From the NCBI RefSeq assembly GCF_003334855.1, contig NZ_QOWE01000034.1, forward strand, positions 30,834 to 94,833: a stretch of DNA of 64,000 bases, given 5' to 3'. Below the pieces are notes generated by a model. It saw only the letters and a program-made list of their open reading frames with translations. It did no database searches and was not told the DNA's origin. Below are positions 1-7,449 of the stretch, one piece after another. A program made the position numbers and the translations under genes. Source of the stretch: Larkinella punicea (GTDB taxonomy: Bacteria; Bacteroidota; Bacteroidia; Cytophagales; Spirosomataceae). How positions within the stretch are numbered: position 1 is the first letter of the stretch; every line of letters starts with the position of its first letter.

Positions 1-1
1 C

Positions 2-1690
2 AACACGCAACAGTTGCTTAACTGGGGTCAAGATTTTGGTCGCCACTCCGTTACGGCACTGGCTGCCCATGAATTCTACCAATTTAAAAGTGATCTGGTG
101 AACTTTGCCTCTGCATATTCTCTGATCAATGGGTTTACCGGCGCAGGTAACTTCACCAGCCGGTACAATACCGCGGGCGCACCGTTCGGTAATCCGGGTT
201 ATGGTGGAGACATCACGGCCATGGATAGCTATTTTGGACGGGCGGTGTACAACTATGACGACAAGTATTTTGTGGAAGGCTCGCTGCGCAGAGACGGTTC
301 GTCTAAATTCCGATTCAAAGAGAATCGCTGGGGAACATTCTGGTCTGTTGGTGGTGGATGGCGTATTTCTCAGGAAAAATTCTTGCAGAGATTCAGTACC
401 GTCATCAACGAATTGAAACTACGGGCCAGCTATGGGGTTATCGGTAACCAGAGCGGTATCAGCAACTATTCGGGTTATCAGACCTGGAGCTACGGTGCGG
501 TTTACACAAGCTCAACGGCTGGAGCAGGTATTCCTGCAACGTACACACTTCAGCAAGGTGCTGCCGTAAATGATAAATTAACCTGGGAAAACACGCATAC
601 CTTTGATGCCGGTATCGATTTCACCCTTTTAAACAGGAGATTGAGTGGCACCATCGATGTATACAACAAGAAAACCGTAAACTCCGTGTTTGCACAGCCT
701 ATTGCCTCTTCAATGGGACAAGCTTCACTCACCCTGAATAGCGCTGAAATTGTCAACCGCGGTGTGGAAGTTGCCCTGGACATCAAACTCATTCAAAACA
801 AAAATGTCAACTGGAGCATCGGATTGAACGGTACCCACTACCGCACCATTCTGACTAAATTTCCCAAAAGTGTCGGTTCGCCATCACTGGGCGGAAACTT
901 TACAGGCTCCATCGATGGATGGGGAATTGCAAATGGCGGTGCTAACAACGCCGGCCAGATCATGTACCTGCGTGGTGAAAACAAGGATTACTACAATCTG
1001 TATCTTTACAAATATATGGGCGTAGATCAAACCACGGGTCTACCACAGTTTGGACATACTGTTACGCAGGCTGACCTTGATGCAGGGCGTTTTACTGGAA
1101 ACACCATAGGATCGACCGTAGCAACCACCAACTATACTTTGGCCAACCGGTATGAAATGGGTAGTGCAATTCCAAAACTTATTGGTGGTTTTTCTACACG
1201 CTTTCAATATAAAAGTTTCGACTTCACCGCGATCCTGGCCTACCAGTTGGGGGGAAAATTCCTGAGTGTGGAATATGCCAACCACCTGTACAGATCGGGG
1301 AACATCGGGAACGCATTATCGAAAGAAGTATTGGGAAATACCTGGACTCCTGAGAACAGAGACGCCAAATTCCCGATGGCATTTTATGGGGATACGTTCT
1401 ATACGGGCGGGTCTACATTTGGGGCATGGCAGTACACCGATATGGCTCTATTCAGCGCTTCTTATCTGAATATCAAAAACCTCGCCCTGGGTTATACGCT
1501 TAGTGGCCCCATCTTGGACAAGTTGAAAACAAAAAGTATACGGGTGTATGCATCCGGCGACAACCTGGCCATGTTGACGGCTCACTCAGGTATCGATCCG
1601 CGCATGTCGCTGGTTGGTGGAATGGAAGTAGGGGCAGCCGTTTATCTGCCGATGAGCACCTTTTCGGTGGGTATTAATTTAAACTTTTAA
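2..1690 (+). CDS. SusC/RagA-family TonB-linked outer membrane protein, C-terminal part
   Basis: The reading frame is open at the left edge of the window, so only the C-terminal part (about 560 residues) is present; the plug and signal peptide lie outside. Alternating aromatic-rich beta-strand segments, features such as YFVEGSLRRDGSSKF and the final ...FSVGINLNF typical of a beta-barrel C-terminus identify the barrel of a SusC-type transporter. SusC proteins take up oligomeric nutrients across the outer membrane with TonB energy and a SusD lid. The SusD gene starts 10 nt after the stop, so the two are co-transcribed. Substrate cannot be told from the sequence. Confidence 0.93.
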   Translation, partial: NTQQLLNWGQDFGRHSVTALAAHEFYQFKSDLVNFASAYSLINGFTGAGNFTSRYNTAGAPFGNPGYGGDITAMDSYFGRAVYNYDDKYFVEGSLRRDGSSKFRFKENRWGTFWSVGGGWRISQEKFLQRFSTVINELKLRASYGVIGNQSGISNYSGYQTWSYGAVYTSSTAGAGIPATYTLQQGAAVNDKLTWENTHTFDAGIDFTLLNRRLSGTIDVYNKKTVNSVFAQPIASSMGQASLTLNSAEIVNRGVEVALDIKLIQNKNVNWSIGLNGTHYRTILTKFPKSVGSPSLGGNFTGSIDGWGIANGGANNAGQIMYLRGENKDYYNLYLYKYMGVDQTTGLPQFGHTVTQADLDAGRFTGNTIGSTVATTNYTLANRYEMGSAIPKLIGGFSTRFQYKSFDFTAILAYQLGGKFLSVEYANHLYRSGNIGNALSKEVLGNTWTPENRDAKFPMAFYGDTFYTGGSTFGAWQYTDMALFSASYLNIKNLALGYTLSGPILDKLKTKSIRVYASGDNLAMLTAHSGIDPRMSLVGGMEVGAAVYLPMSTFSVGINLNF

Positions 1691-1700
1691 TTGTCGACTG

Positions 1701-3320
1701 ATGAGAATTCTAACTAAATATATAACGGGTTTGGCAGTTTCAGGTGTGCTGCTATTTTCTGGATGTGCCGATAAGCTGGAAGTGGAGCCACCACACAGCA
1801 TTACCGACAAGCAAATAGCCGAACTTCTGGCGTCGGGTGACGAGGCCAAGATCCGGATCGTCATGGGTGGAATGGCCAACGCCATGCCCCTGCTGTTCAA
1901 CAACGCGGGTGCCACAGGTGCGGGCGTTGCGGACATGTATTATTCCAATCAGGGACTGGATGTCAATCGCTCTATTGAAGGAAATGATATCATTCTGGGA
2001 GATCAGGAAGGGCTGAACGTACTCTCCGGTTCAATCGAATATCAGCTCGGTGATTTCATTGGATCTGCCAACGCAAAGAATTTTGCTTACTGGAAGTATG
2101 GCTGGTTTTGTATTACGACTGCTAACCAGATGCTCAATTATCTACCGGATGAAACCGTGGCCAGCAACAACTTTCTGAAGGAATGTAAAGCCAGAGGGTT
2201 GTTTGCCAGAGCCTATGGATACAACTACCTCATGGAAAATTATCAGAACGCCTTCCTGCAGGGCGGAAATGGTAAACTTGGCCTTCCGTTGTATGACCGG
2301 TTTCAACCCACGCAGGAAAGCAAACCCCGTTCATCGGCTGTAGAAACGTATGCCTTTATCAAAAACGACCTGAACCGTGCCATTGCCTTGTTCAAAGAGG
2401 CTGGCATTGGCTATACGGCTGATATCACTGATATCGATCTGGCTGTGGCCAATTTCCTGCTGGCACGTGTATCGATATGGACTGGGGACTGGGCTACTGC
2501 GATCAGTGCGTGCAATGAGATTCTGGCAAAGTATCCAACGCTGCTAAGCCAGGCACAGTACGGAGGTAAGAACATCGGCACCGCAGCAGCGCCCGAAATA
2601 AGACCGGAATCCAATGGCTTTCTCAATAATGCGCAAAATCCGGAGGTCATTTTGGGTTTCCCGCTTGGTGCTGCTAACCCTTACTTTCTCGCTTACATGA
2701 ATCCCTTCGGCAGAGGGAACGGAGGGCTGGAAAGAGCTTACAAGCGGATTGATAACCGACTGTATGAAAAAATAGCACCCAATGATTTCCGTAAAGATGC
2801 CTTTTCGCTGGAACCAATTGGCAACTACACCTATCCGCCAAACAACACGGTTGCCTTTATCCCTTCTTACACGAACCTGAAATTCGCAGCTACCCACGGA
2901 TTGAACAGCAACAACAAAATTGATGTGGGCGCTTCAACGGCGTATTACATGCGTTCTTCGGAAGTACTGCTGATGAAAGCGGAAGCGGAAGCGATGTCGC
3001 CAGCCACAGAAGCGGCTGCCAAAGCAACGCTTGACAGGCTGTTGGCTGCCCGTACCAAAACAGGAATGACACCGCTAACGACGGCTACTTATCCTGCAAT
3101 GCAGGGGCTCACCACGTTACAAATGGTGCAGCTACAAACCCGCATCGAACTATGGGGTGAAGGCGGCCGCGAGTTCTACAACAACAAGCGCTGGAATATC
3201 CCTGTAGACCGAGCCAGCTCTGCTAACCATGTTACCAAATCCAGTTTACCGGTAGCCAATATGACCCTTCAGATTCCCGAAGATGAAATTTTGTACAACC
3301 CGTTGGCGGTGCAGAATTAA
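1701..3320 (+). CDS. SusD/RagB-family nutrient-binding outer membrane lipoprotein
   Basis: A 539-residue protein with a lipoprotein signal peptide ending in the lipobox LFSGC (Cys22), so the mature protein is lipidated and placed on the outer membrane. Helix-rich TPR-like segments (for example the stretch around ARGLFARAYGYNYLMENY), and a C-terminal region with a conserved ELWGEGGREFYNNKRWN motif, are typical of RagB/SusD. It partners the SusC-type barrel encoded immediately upstream. A strong terminator follows, so this is the last gene of the operon. Family assignment is firm; the ligand is unknown. Confidence 0.93.
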   Translation: MRILTKYITGLAVSGVLLFSGCADKLEVEPPHSITDKQIAELLASGDEAKIRIVMGGMANAMPLLFNNAGATGAGVADMYYSNQGLDVNRSIEGNDIILGDQEGLNVLSGSIEYQLGDFIGSANAKNFAYWKYGWFCITTANQMLNYLPDETVASNNFLKECKARGLFARAYGYNYLMENYQNAFLQGGNGKLGLPLYDRFQPTQESKPRSSAVETYAFIKNDLNRAIALFKEAGIGYTADITDIDLAVANFLLARVSIWTGDWATAISACNEILAKYPTLLSQAQYGGKNIGTAAAPEIRPESNGFLNNAQNPEVILGFPLGAANPYFLAYMNPFGRGNGGLERAYKRIDNRLYEKIAPNDFRKDAFSLEPIGNYTYPPNNTVAFIPSYTNLKFAATHGLNSNNKIDVGASTAYYMRSSEVLLMKAEAEAMSPATEAAAKATLDRLLAARTKTGMTPLTTATYPAMQGLTTLQMVQLQTRIELWGEGGREFYNNKRWNIPVDRASSANHVTKSSLPVANMTLQIPEDEILYNPLAVQN

Positions 3321-3341
3321 TCAATTTTTGAAGTGAAGACA

Positions 3342-3378
3342 AGATAGGTGGCCCGCAATGGCCACCTATCTTTTTTTT
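3342..3378 (+). terminator. Rho-independent terminator of the first susCD operon
   Basis: A perfect 12-bp stem (3342-3353 with 3360-3371), a 6-nt loop and a run of eight T residues lie 21 nt after the SusD stop codon. Confidence 0.9.
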
Positions 3379-3397
3379 GGCTTTGCAAAATCAAGAT

Positions 3398-3440
3398 AGG
3401 ACTTACGTCTGATAATTCTTTACACTTTCGCTTTTGCCCC
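3398..3440. repeat. 43-bp dispersed repeat, copy 1
   Basis: This stretch matches 58751-58793 at 41 of 43 positions. Here it lies directly before the AhpD-like gene and probably contains its promoter; at the other site it abuts a palindromic repeat element. Confidence 0.7.
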
Positions 3441-3456
3441 GTTCCCCTAAACTCCT

Positions 3457-3801
3457 ATGGCTGAATACCAAACCCCGAAAGACCGTGCCTATACGAACAG
3501 TCTCCTTTCGTCTGCTCCCAAAGAGTCTGCCGCCTTCCTGAATCTGAAATACACGGCTGAACGCAGCGATGGCGTCATTCCTGTCAAGTACCGGGAACTG
3601 ATGTCGGTGGCCGTTGCCCTGACCACCCAGTGTGCGTACTGCATTGAATCCCACATTCAAAATGCCGTTGAGGCCGGTGCCACGCGCGAAGAAATTGCCG
3701 AAACCGTTTTCATCGCAGCCGCGATCCGAGCCGGTGGTGCCGTTGGAAACGGGCTGATGGCGATGCGGCTTTTCGAGGAAGCGAGTGCGGGTAAGGAGTG
3801 A
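3457..3801 (+). CDS. Carboxymuconolactone decarboxylase / AhpD-like protein
   Basis: A 114-residue protein of the AhpD/CMD fold. The peroxidase signature is complete: Glu47, Cys59-x-x-Cys62 (CAYC) and His66, followed by the helical segment with AGATREEIAETVFIAA. Proteins of this family reduce peroxides through the CxxC pair, fed by a thiol or lipoyl partner, or are decarboxylases; the CxxC-x3-H arrangement favours a peroxidase-type role. Cytoplasmic, no signal peptide. The gene stands alone between the susCD terminator and the repeat-bounded islet. Confidence 0.88.
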   Translation: MAEYQTPKDRAYTNSLLSSAPKESAAFLNLKYTAERSDGVIPVKYRELMSVAVALTTQCAYCIESHIQNAVEAGATREEIAETVFIAAAIRAGGAVGNGLMAMRLFEEASAGKE

Positions 3802-3838
3802 GGGGTTTTGATTTTTTGCGATTACTTTTTACAGTAGA

Positions 3839-3935
3839 TTCGATTCCCGGTGGAATTACAAAATAAAAAGGTAAGTAATTGACTATAAGATAGTTAACTA
3901 CTTACCTTTTTGTATGTTGACGATATTGTTGACTA
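3839..3935 (+). repeat. Left terminal inverted repeat with internal hairpin
   Basis: Positions 1-15 of the repeat equal the T-loop/acceptor end of tRNA-Arg. A hairpin occupies 3863-3913 (core stem 3870-3886 with 3890-3906, one mismatch and one G-T pair). The motif TTGACTA occurs at 3879 and again at 3929-3935. The hairpin is flanked by A/T runs and could also end transcription of the converging AhpD-like and 143-aa genes. Confidence 0.8.
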
Positions 3936-3945
3936 CTCTTAATGG

Positions 3946-4377
3946 CTATATGACAGTATAAATGTTTCGTTCATTGTCGTAAACTGCATCTCCTGTGGCA
4001 ACCATTCTGTCCCAAACTCTTGTAGCTAGTTGGTTTCTATCTTCTACCCTTTCTGGGGGGAATACCTGGTGCTCTGGTTTGTTTGATCCAGACTCAACCG
4101 TTTTTTTAAAGTTCGTGTGGGCAAATTTTAAAGTGGCTTCTGGAAAGCCTATTCTTAGCAAAGAATAGCTATGGTGAATCATCGTCTCAACTTTCCAGAC
4201 TGAATCCGTAATCTTTGCCAATGTTAACTCAAATTCTCCTCCAGATGACCGGACCCAAAACGTAATCCGATCAAATTTCTGATCGACATCTTTAGCTGGA
4301 GTTACAAACCATACCCCATCAAGAGTCATACTAACTCCGTTCCTAGTTGCAATAAGAGTAAATGGATTCATTATCAA
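3946..4377 (-). CDS. Hypothetical protein of the repeat-bounded islet
   Basis: A 143-residue protein (or 141 if it starts at the second Met) with no signal peptide or membrane segment. I do not recognise a family. It has an N-terminal part rich in predicted beta strands (LDGVWFVTP, FDRITFWVRSS, FELTLAKI) and a polar C-terminal part. It lies 129 nt downstream of the nuclease gene on the same strand inside the same inverted repeats, so the two may work together. Base composition is visibly more AT-rich than the flanking chromosome, suggesting acquisition by transfer. Confidence 0.65.
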   Translation of the reverse strand: MIMNPFTLIATRNGVSMTLDGVWFVTPAKDVDQKFDRITFWVRSSGGEFELTLAKITDSVWKVETMIHHSYSLLRIGFPEATLKFAHTNFKKTVESGSNKPEHQVFPPERVEDRNQLATRVWDRMVATGDAVYDNERNIYTVI

Positions 4378-4506
4378 TTATTTATAGCTTATACTTCACT
4401 TATGTCACTTGATTTAATTGCAAAAAGTGTAAGAAACTCGAAGCTAAGCAAGGGAAAATCAGGGGAAATAGATTTTTAACTATCTAATAGACAATAGGTT
4501 ATTGTC

Positions 4507-5511
4507 TTAGTCAATTGGATTGTCAGTGAATATAGAAGGGTTTCGCTTGTCTTCCCTTAATTGAACCCACTTACCGTCAGGTCCGGATACATAACCAGTT
4601 GGAGCTTCGTTCCCATTAGGTTGAATCATAAGCAAGTTTGTACTTTCCATATTAGCTTCAAAAAAATCCGCCTTTATAGAATTGTTGAGAAAATCAAAAT
4701 ATCGTCTACTTTTGATCAATTGAGGCTTTTGGACAGTTAATAAATACTTTGGCACATAGATGATTTCTTGAACCGGAAATTTTGTACCATTATGAGTAAT
4801 ATAAACCGGTTGCCAAATTGGGGGCTTTGTAGTAATCTTTGCAATAAATTCAAAATTCGATGTATTTAAATAAGCATCTTCAAGCTTTAATATCTCATCC
4901 ATCATCTTGAACCGTGAATTGTCGAGATTATTAAATTCAATGAGTAGAATTAATTCAAGTGCCGAATAGGGCTTTCCATCTAATTCTAGTGTTTTTAAAT
5001 CTTCCGGTAGTACACCTCTTTTAACTGCCATTTGAGGATCGCTACCAAAAACAATTGCAAAATCTTTTATTTCCACTAATTCGTGAGTAATCTGGCGTAG
5101 TGAATCGGGCTCAATCCAATTTAAAAGGGCTTCAGCGGACACTTCTTTAATATTGTATAGTCGCACCCCACTATATTTGGCCGACTCTTCCGCTGCAGGC
5201 TGAAAACCACTCACTGAAACAACGATTACCCTATCAATACCCTCAAGACGCTCGCATTTTTTAGCGAATGCATCAACCTTTTCGCCTGAAACAGGCTTTC
5301 CAAAGTCTTTACACTCAATTGCAATCACAAAATCTTCCCCATTCGCTTTAGTTTTAATGATAACATCAACCTGGCCTTTCCTTTTACTTCCTTTGTATGG
5401 AAGTCTTTTATTATGAAGTATCTGAGTATTGGGAACGTCTTTTAATGCTTCATGAAGCACTTTGACGAGTCTCTCTAAAGATTTTCCATCACTACTTTCC
5501 CTCTTTGCCAT
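4507..5511 (-). CDS. Mrr-like PD-(D/E)XK restriction endonuclease domain protein
   Basis: A 334-residue protein. The N-terminal 120 residues show the Mrr-type nuclease core: helix with Glu13, then GQVDV with Asp49, and IECKDF with Glu66-x-Lys68, followed by GKPVSGEKVDAF. This is the catalytic set of the PD-(D/E)XK fold, so DNA cleavage is likely. The remaining 200 residues have no motif I recognise and may sense the target. There is no methyltransferase nearby, which fits a modification-dependent or stand-alone defence nuclease rather than a classical restriction-modification pair. Gene start lies only 9 nt inside the right terminal repeat. AT-rich relative to neighbours. Confidence 0.8.
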   Translation of the reverse strand: MAKRESSDGKSLERLVKVLHEALKDVPNTQILHNKRLPYKGSKRKGQVDVIIKTKANGEDFVIAIECKDFGKPVSGEKVDAFAKKCERLEGIDRVIVVSVSGFQPAAEESAKYSGVRLYNIKEVSAEALLNWIEPDSLRQITHELVEIKDFAIVFGSDPQMAVKRGVLPEDLKTLELDGKPYSALELILLIEFNNLDNSRFKMMDEILKLEDAYLNTSNFEFIAKITTKPPIWQPVYITHNGTKFPVQEIIYVPKYLLTVQKPQLIKSRRYFDFLNNSIKADFFEANMESTNLLMIQPNGNEAPTGYVSGPDGKWVQLREDKRNPSIFTDNPID

Positions 5512-5520
5512 AGCCTAAAC

Positions 5521-5617
5521 TAGTCAACAATGTCGTCAACATGAAAGAAGGCAAGTAGTTAACTGTTTTATAGTCAAATACTTGCCTTCTTCAAAAGTGG
5601 TCCCACCGGGAATCGAA
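5521..5617 (-). repeat. Right terminal inverted repeat with internal hairpin
   Basis: Reverse complement matches 3839-3935 over its whole length without gaps (79/97). The hairpin lies at 5543-5593. Relative to the left copy, two stem base pairs are changed on both sides (T-A to C-G and A-T to G-C) and a T-G pair becomes G-T, so pairing is preserved. It starts within the tRNA-Arg gene and ends just before the nuclease start codon. Confidence 0.8.
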
Positions 5618-5669
5618 CCCAGATCTAAAGTTTAGGAAACTTCTATTCTATCCGTTGAACTATGAGACC
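5598..5669 (-). tRNA. tRNA-Arg (anticodon CCT)
   Basis: A 72-nt cloverleaf on the minus strand: acceptor GGTCTCA pairing with TGGGACC, anticodon loop TTCCTAA (anticodon CCT), T-loop GTTCGATTC. CCA is not encoded. Its 3' end is part of the right terminal repeat of the islet, the usual position used by tRNA-targeting integrases. Confidence 0.95.
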
Positions 5670-5674
5670 AGAAA

Positions 5675-5707
5675 AAACCTGGAAGGTCTTTCGGACCTTT
5701 CAGGTTT
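5675..5707 (-). terminator. Terminator hairpin downstream of hflX
   Basis: An imperfect 14-bp stem (5675-5688 with 5694-5707, one mismatch), 5-nt loop, then a T run on the minus strand. It lies between the hflX stop and the tRNA-Arg gene. Confidence 0.75.
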
Positions 5708-5745
5708 GAATACTAGTATTATACGCAAAAATGCTTAGAAATCTG

Positions 5746-7014
5746 TTATTTACCAAAATTGCCGGTATCATCGGCCTCCTCGGCCCAGTTGCCCAGCGGC
5801 ACCTCCAGCCAGTTGGGGTAGATGGCGTAATGCTTCTCTTTCACCATGGCATACAGCAGGTTACGCAGCTCTTCGATGTTCTCGCGGGTCTCTGCCGAGA
5901 TGAAAACGACATGCTCCGCTTTTTGCGTTAAATACGTCTTTTTTAAATAATCGAGGGCGGTTTGCTTCCGAATCGCCACCGGCAGATCGTCGTCAAAATC
6001 GTCCTCCTGGTGCATCCACTCGTCGCGCGGCTCAAACTGGTCTATTTTGTTGAAAACCAGTACCGTTGGTTTTTCACCCGCCGGGCCGCCAACCCCGATT
6101 TCCGTCAGAATATCGTTGACGATCCCAATGTGTTCTTCGAACGACGGATGGGAAACATCCACGACATGCAACAGAATATCGGCTTCGCGCACCTCATCGA
6201 GCGTCGATTTGAAGGCTTCGACCAGCGTCGTGGGCAATTTGCGGATGAAACCGACGGTGTCGGTCAGCAGAAACGGGATGTTGCCCAGCACCACTTTGCG
6301 AACCGTGGAGTCGACCGTGGCGAACAGCTTGTTTTCGGCAAACACCTCCACTTTGGCGAGCGTCCGCATCAGCGTTGACTTGCCCACGTTGGTGTAGCCC
6401 ACCAGCGAAACCCGCACCAGCCGGTCCCGTTCCTTGCGCCGGGTGTAGCTCTGTTTATCAATTTTTTCCAGTTTTTCCTTCAGAAACGCGATCCGATCCT
6501 GCACAATCCGGCGGTCGGTTTCGAGTTCCTTTTCACCCGGACCCCGGGTTCCCACCCCGGCTTTCATCCGGCTTAAGTGGGTCCACATCCGGGTCAGACG
6601 AGGGTACATGTATTGATACTGAGCGAGTTCAACCTGCAATTTCGACTGGGCGGTTTGCGCCCGCATCGCGAAGATGTCCAGAATCAACAAGCTCCGGTCC
6701 AGCACTTTGACGTCGGTGAAAGCCGCTTCCAGGTTTCGAACCTGCGAGGGCTTCAAATCGTCATCAAAAATGACCATATCGACCGGGTTATCAATCACGA
6801 ATGTACGGATCTCTTCCAGTTTCCCTTTCCCTACATACGTTCGGGTGTCGGGCTGGTCGAGTTTCTGGATAAACGACTTGACGGTAATGACGCCCAGCGT
6901 CTGGGCCAGAAAGGCCAGTTCGTCCAGGTATTCCTGGGTTTTTTCGGCCGACTGCTTCTGCGTTACCAGGGCCACCAGCACCGCAGTTTCGGGCTGTTTG
7001 TGATTTTCAATCAT
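5746..7014 (-). CDS. hflX: GTPase HflX
   Basis: A 422-residue ribosome-associated GTPase. The HflX N-terminal domain carries the diagnostic GTRGPGEKELETDRR (155-169). The G domain has the P-loop GYTNVGKST (206-214), G3 DTVG (252-255) and G4 NKID (322-325). HflX splits stalled or hibernating ribosomes, especially under heat stress. The gene is monocistronic: a terminator hairpin follows and a divergent MATE gene lies upstream. Length and motif order are normal for the family. Confidence 0.97.
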   Translation of the reverse strand: MIENHKQPETAVLVALVTQKQSAEKTQEYLDELAFLAQTLGVITVKSFIQKLDQPDTRTYVGKGKLEEIRTFVIDNPVDMVIFDDDLKPSQVRNLEAAFTDVKVLDRSLLILDIFAMRAQTAQSKLQVELAQYQYMYPRLTRMWTHLSRMKAGVGTRGPGEKELETDRRIVQDRIAFLKEKLEKIDKQSYTRRKERDRLVRVSLVGYTNVGKSTLMRTLAKVEVFAENKLFATVDSTVRKVVLGNIPFLLTDTVGFIRKLPTTLVEAFKSTLDEVREADILLHVVDVSHPSFEEHIGIVNDILTEIGVGGPAGEKPTVLVFNKIDQFEPRDEWMHQEDDFDDDLPVAIRKQTALDYLKKTYLTQKAEHVVFISAETRENIEELRNLLYAMVKEKHYAIYPNWLEVPLGNWAEEADDTGNFGK

Positions 7015-7283
7015 AGAGGAAACTAGTTAGGAAGGTACTGAACGGATCACAGCACCGATTCGACGCACGAATCGCCGATCCCGGGTCCAATAACCTTAAA
7101 TTACGTGAGAATAAAGAATATAACCGTGGAATACACAAACGGTTTTTAGCGGAAGCGGAAGGGGCCGAAATCGGCAAAGATGTTCATGGGCGTACTACCT
7201 TTAAGCGGTACAAAGTTACGCTTTTATTCTCAAAATAATAATACGTTTTCCTTAAACTTTCTTTTTTGGCTAAAATCTTTCAG

Positions 7284-7291
7284 TACATTTG
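7284..7291 (+). promoter_or_regulatory. Candidate promoter for the MATE gene
   Basis: TACATTTG fits the Bacteroidetes -7 consensus TAnnTTTG, with a TTTG about 15 nt upstream. The gap 7015-7449 otherwise holds an 11-bp inverted repeat (7181-7191 and 7309-7319) and a tiny in-leader reading frame MNTLTR at 7313-7333; I see no RNA family or other gene in it. Confidence 0.45.
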
Positions 7292-7449
7292 CAGTCTCAA
7301 AGCGAAAAGCCCATGAACACCCTCACCCGCTAAGGGTCCCCTCCACGTCTCCTTCAATCGTCCTGTCTGACTGACCGACGATCTGACATTTCCTTATTCA
7401 AGCTGTGTATTACCCGGCGATTCTGTCGCCTGTTTCCCATTTTCATGCC

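Larger units (their letters stand above)
3839..5617. mobile_element. Putative small non-autonomous element bounded by 97-nt inverted repeats next to tRNA-Arg
   Basis: Two 97-nt segments, 3839-3935 and the reverse complement of 5521-5617, align without any gap and agree at 79 positions. They bracket an AT-rich unit with two minus-strand genes: an unknown 143-residue protein and a Mrr-like nuclease. The right repeat includes the last 20 nt of the tRNA-Arg(CCT) gene; the left repeat begins with 15 nt identical to that tRNA end but in the opposite orientation. No integrase or transposase is present, so if it moves it must be mobilised in trans. What is seen is the repeat structure and base composition; that it is a mobile element is inference. 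Confidence 0.5.

Noticed and set aside
3837..3860. A second, degenerate tRNA gene
   Set aside because: Only 15 nt of the T-arm/acceptor end are present and no other cloverleaf arms can be formed.
3863..3913. Integron attC-like site
   Set aside because: The hairpin has GTTAAC and GTTGAC motifs, but not the GTTRRRY/RYYYAAC pairs of attC, and the two copies are in inverted orientation with no integron integrase.
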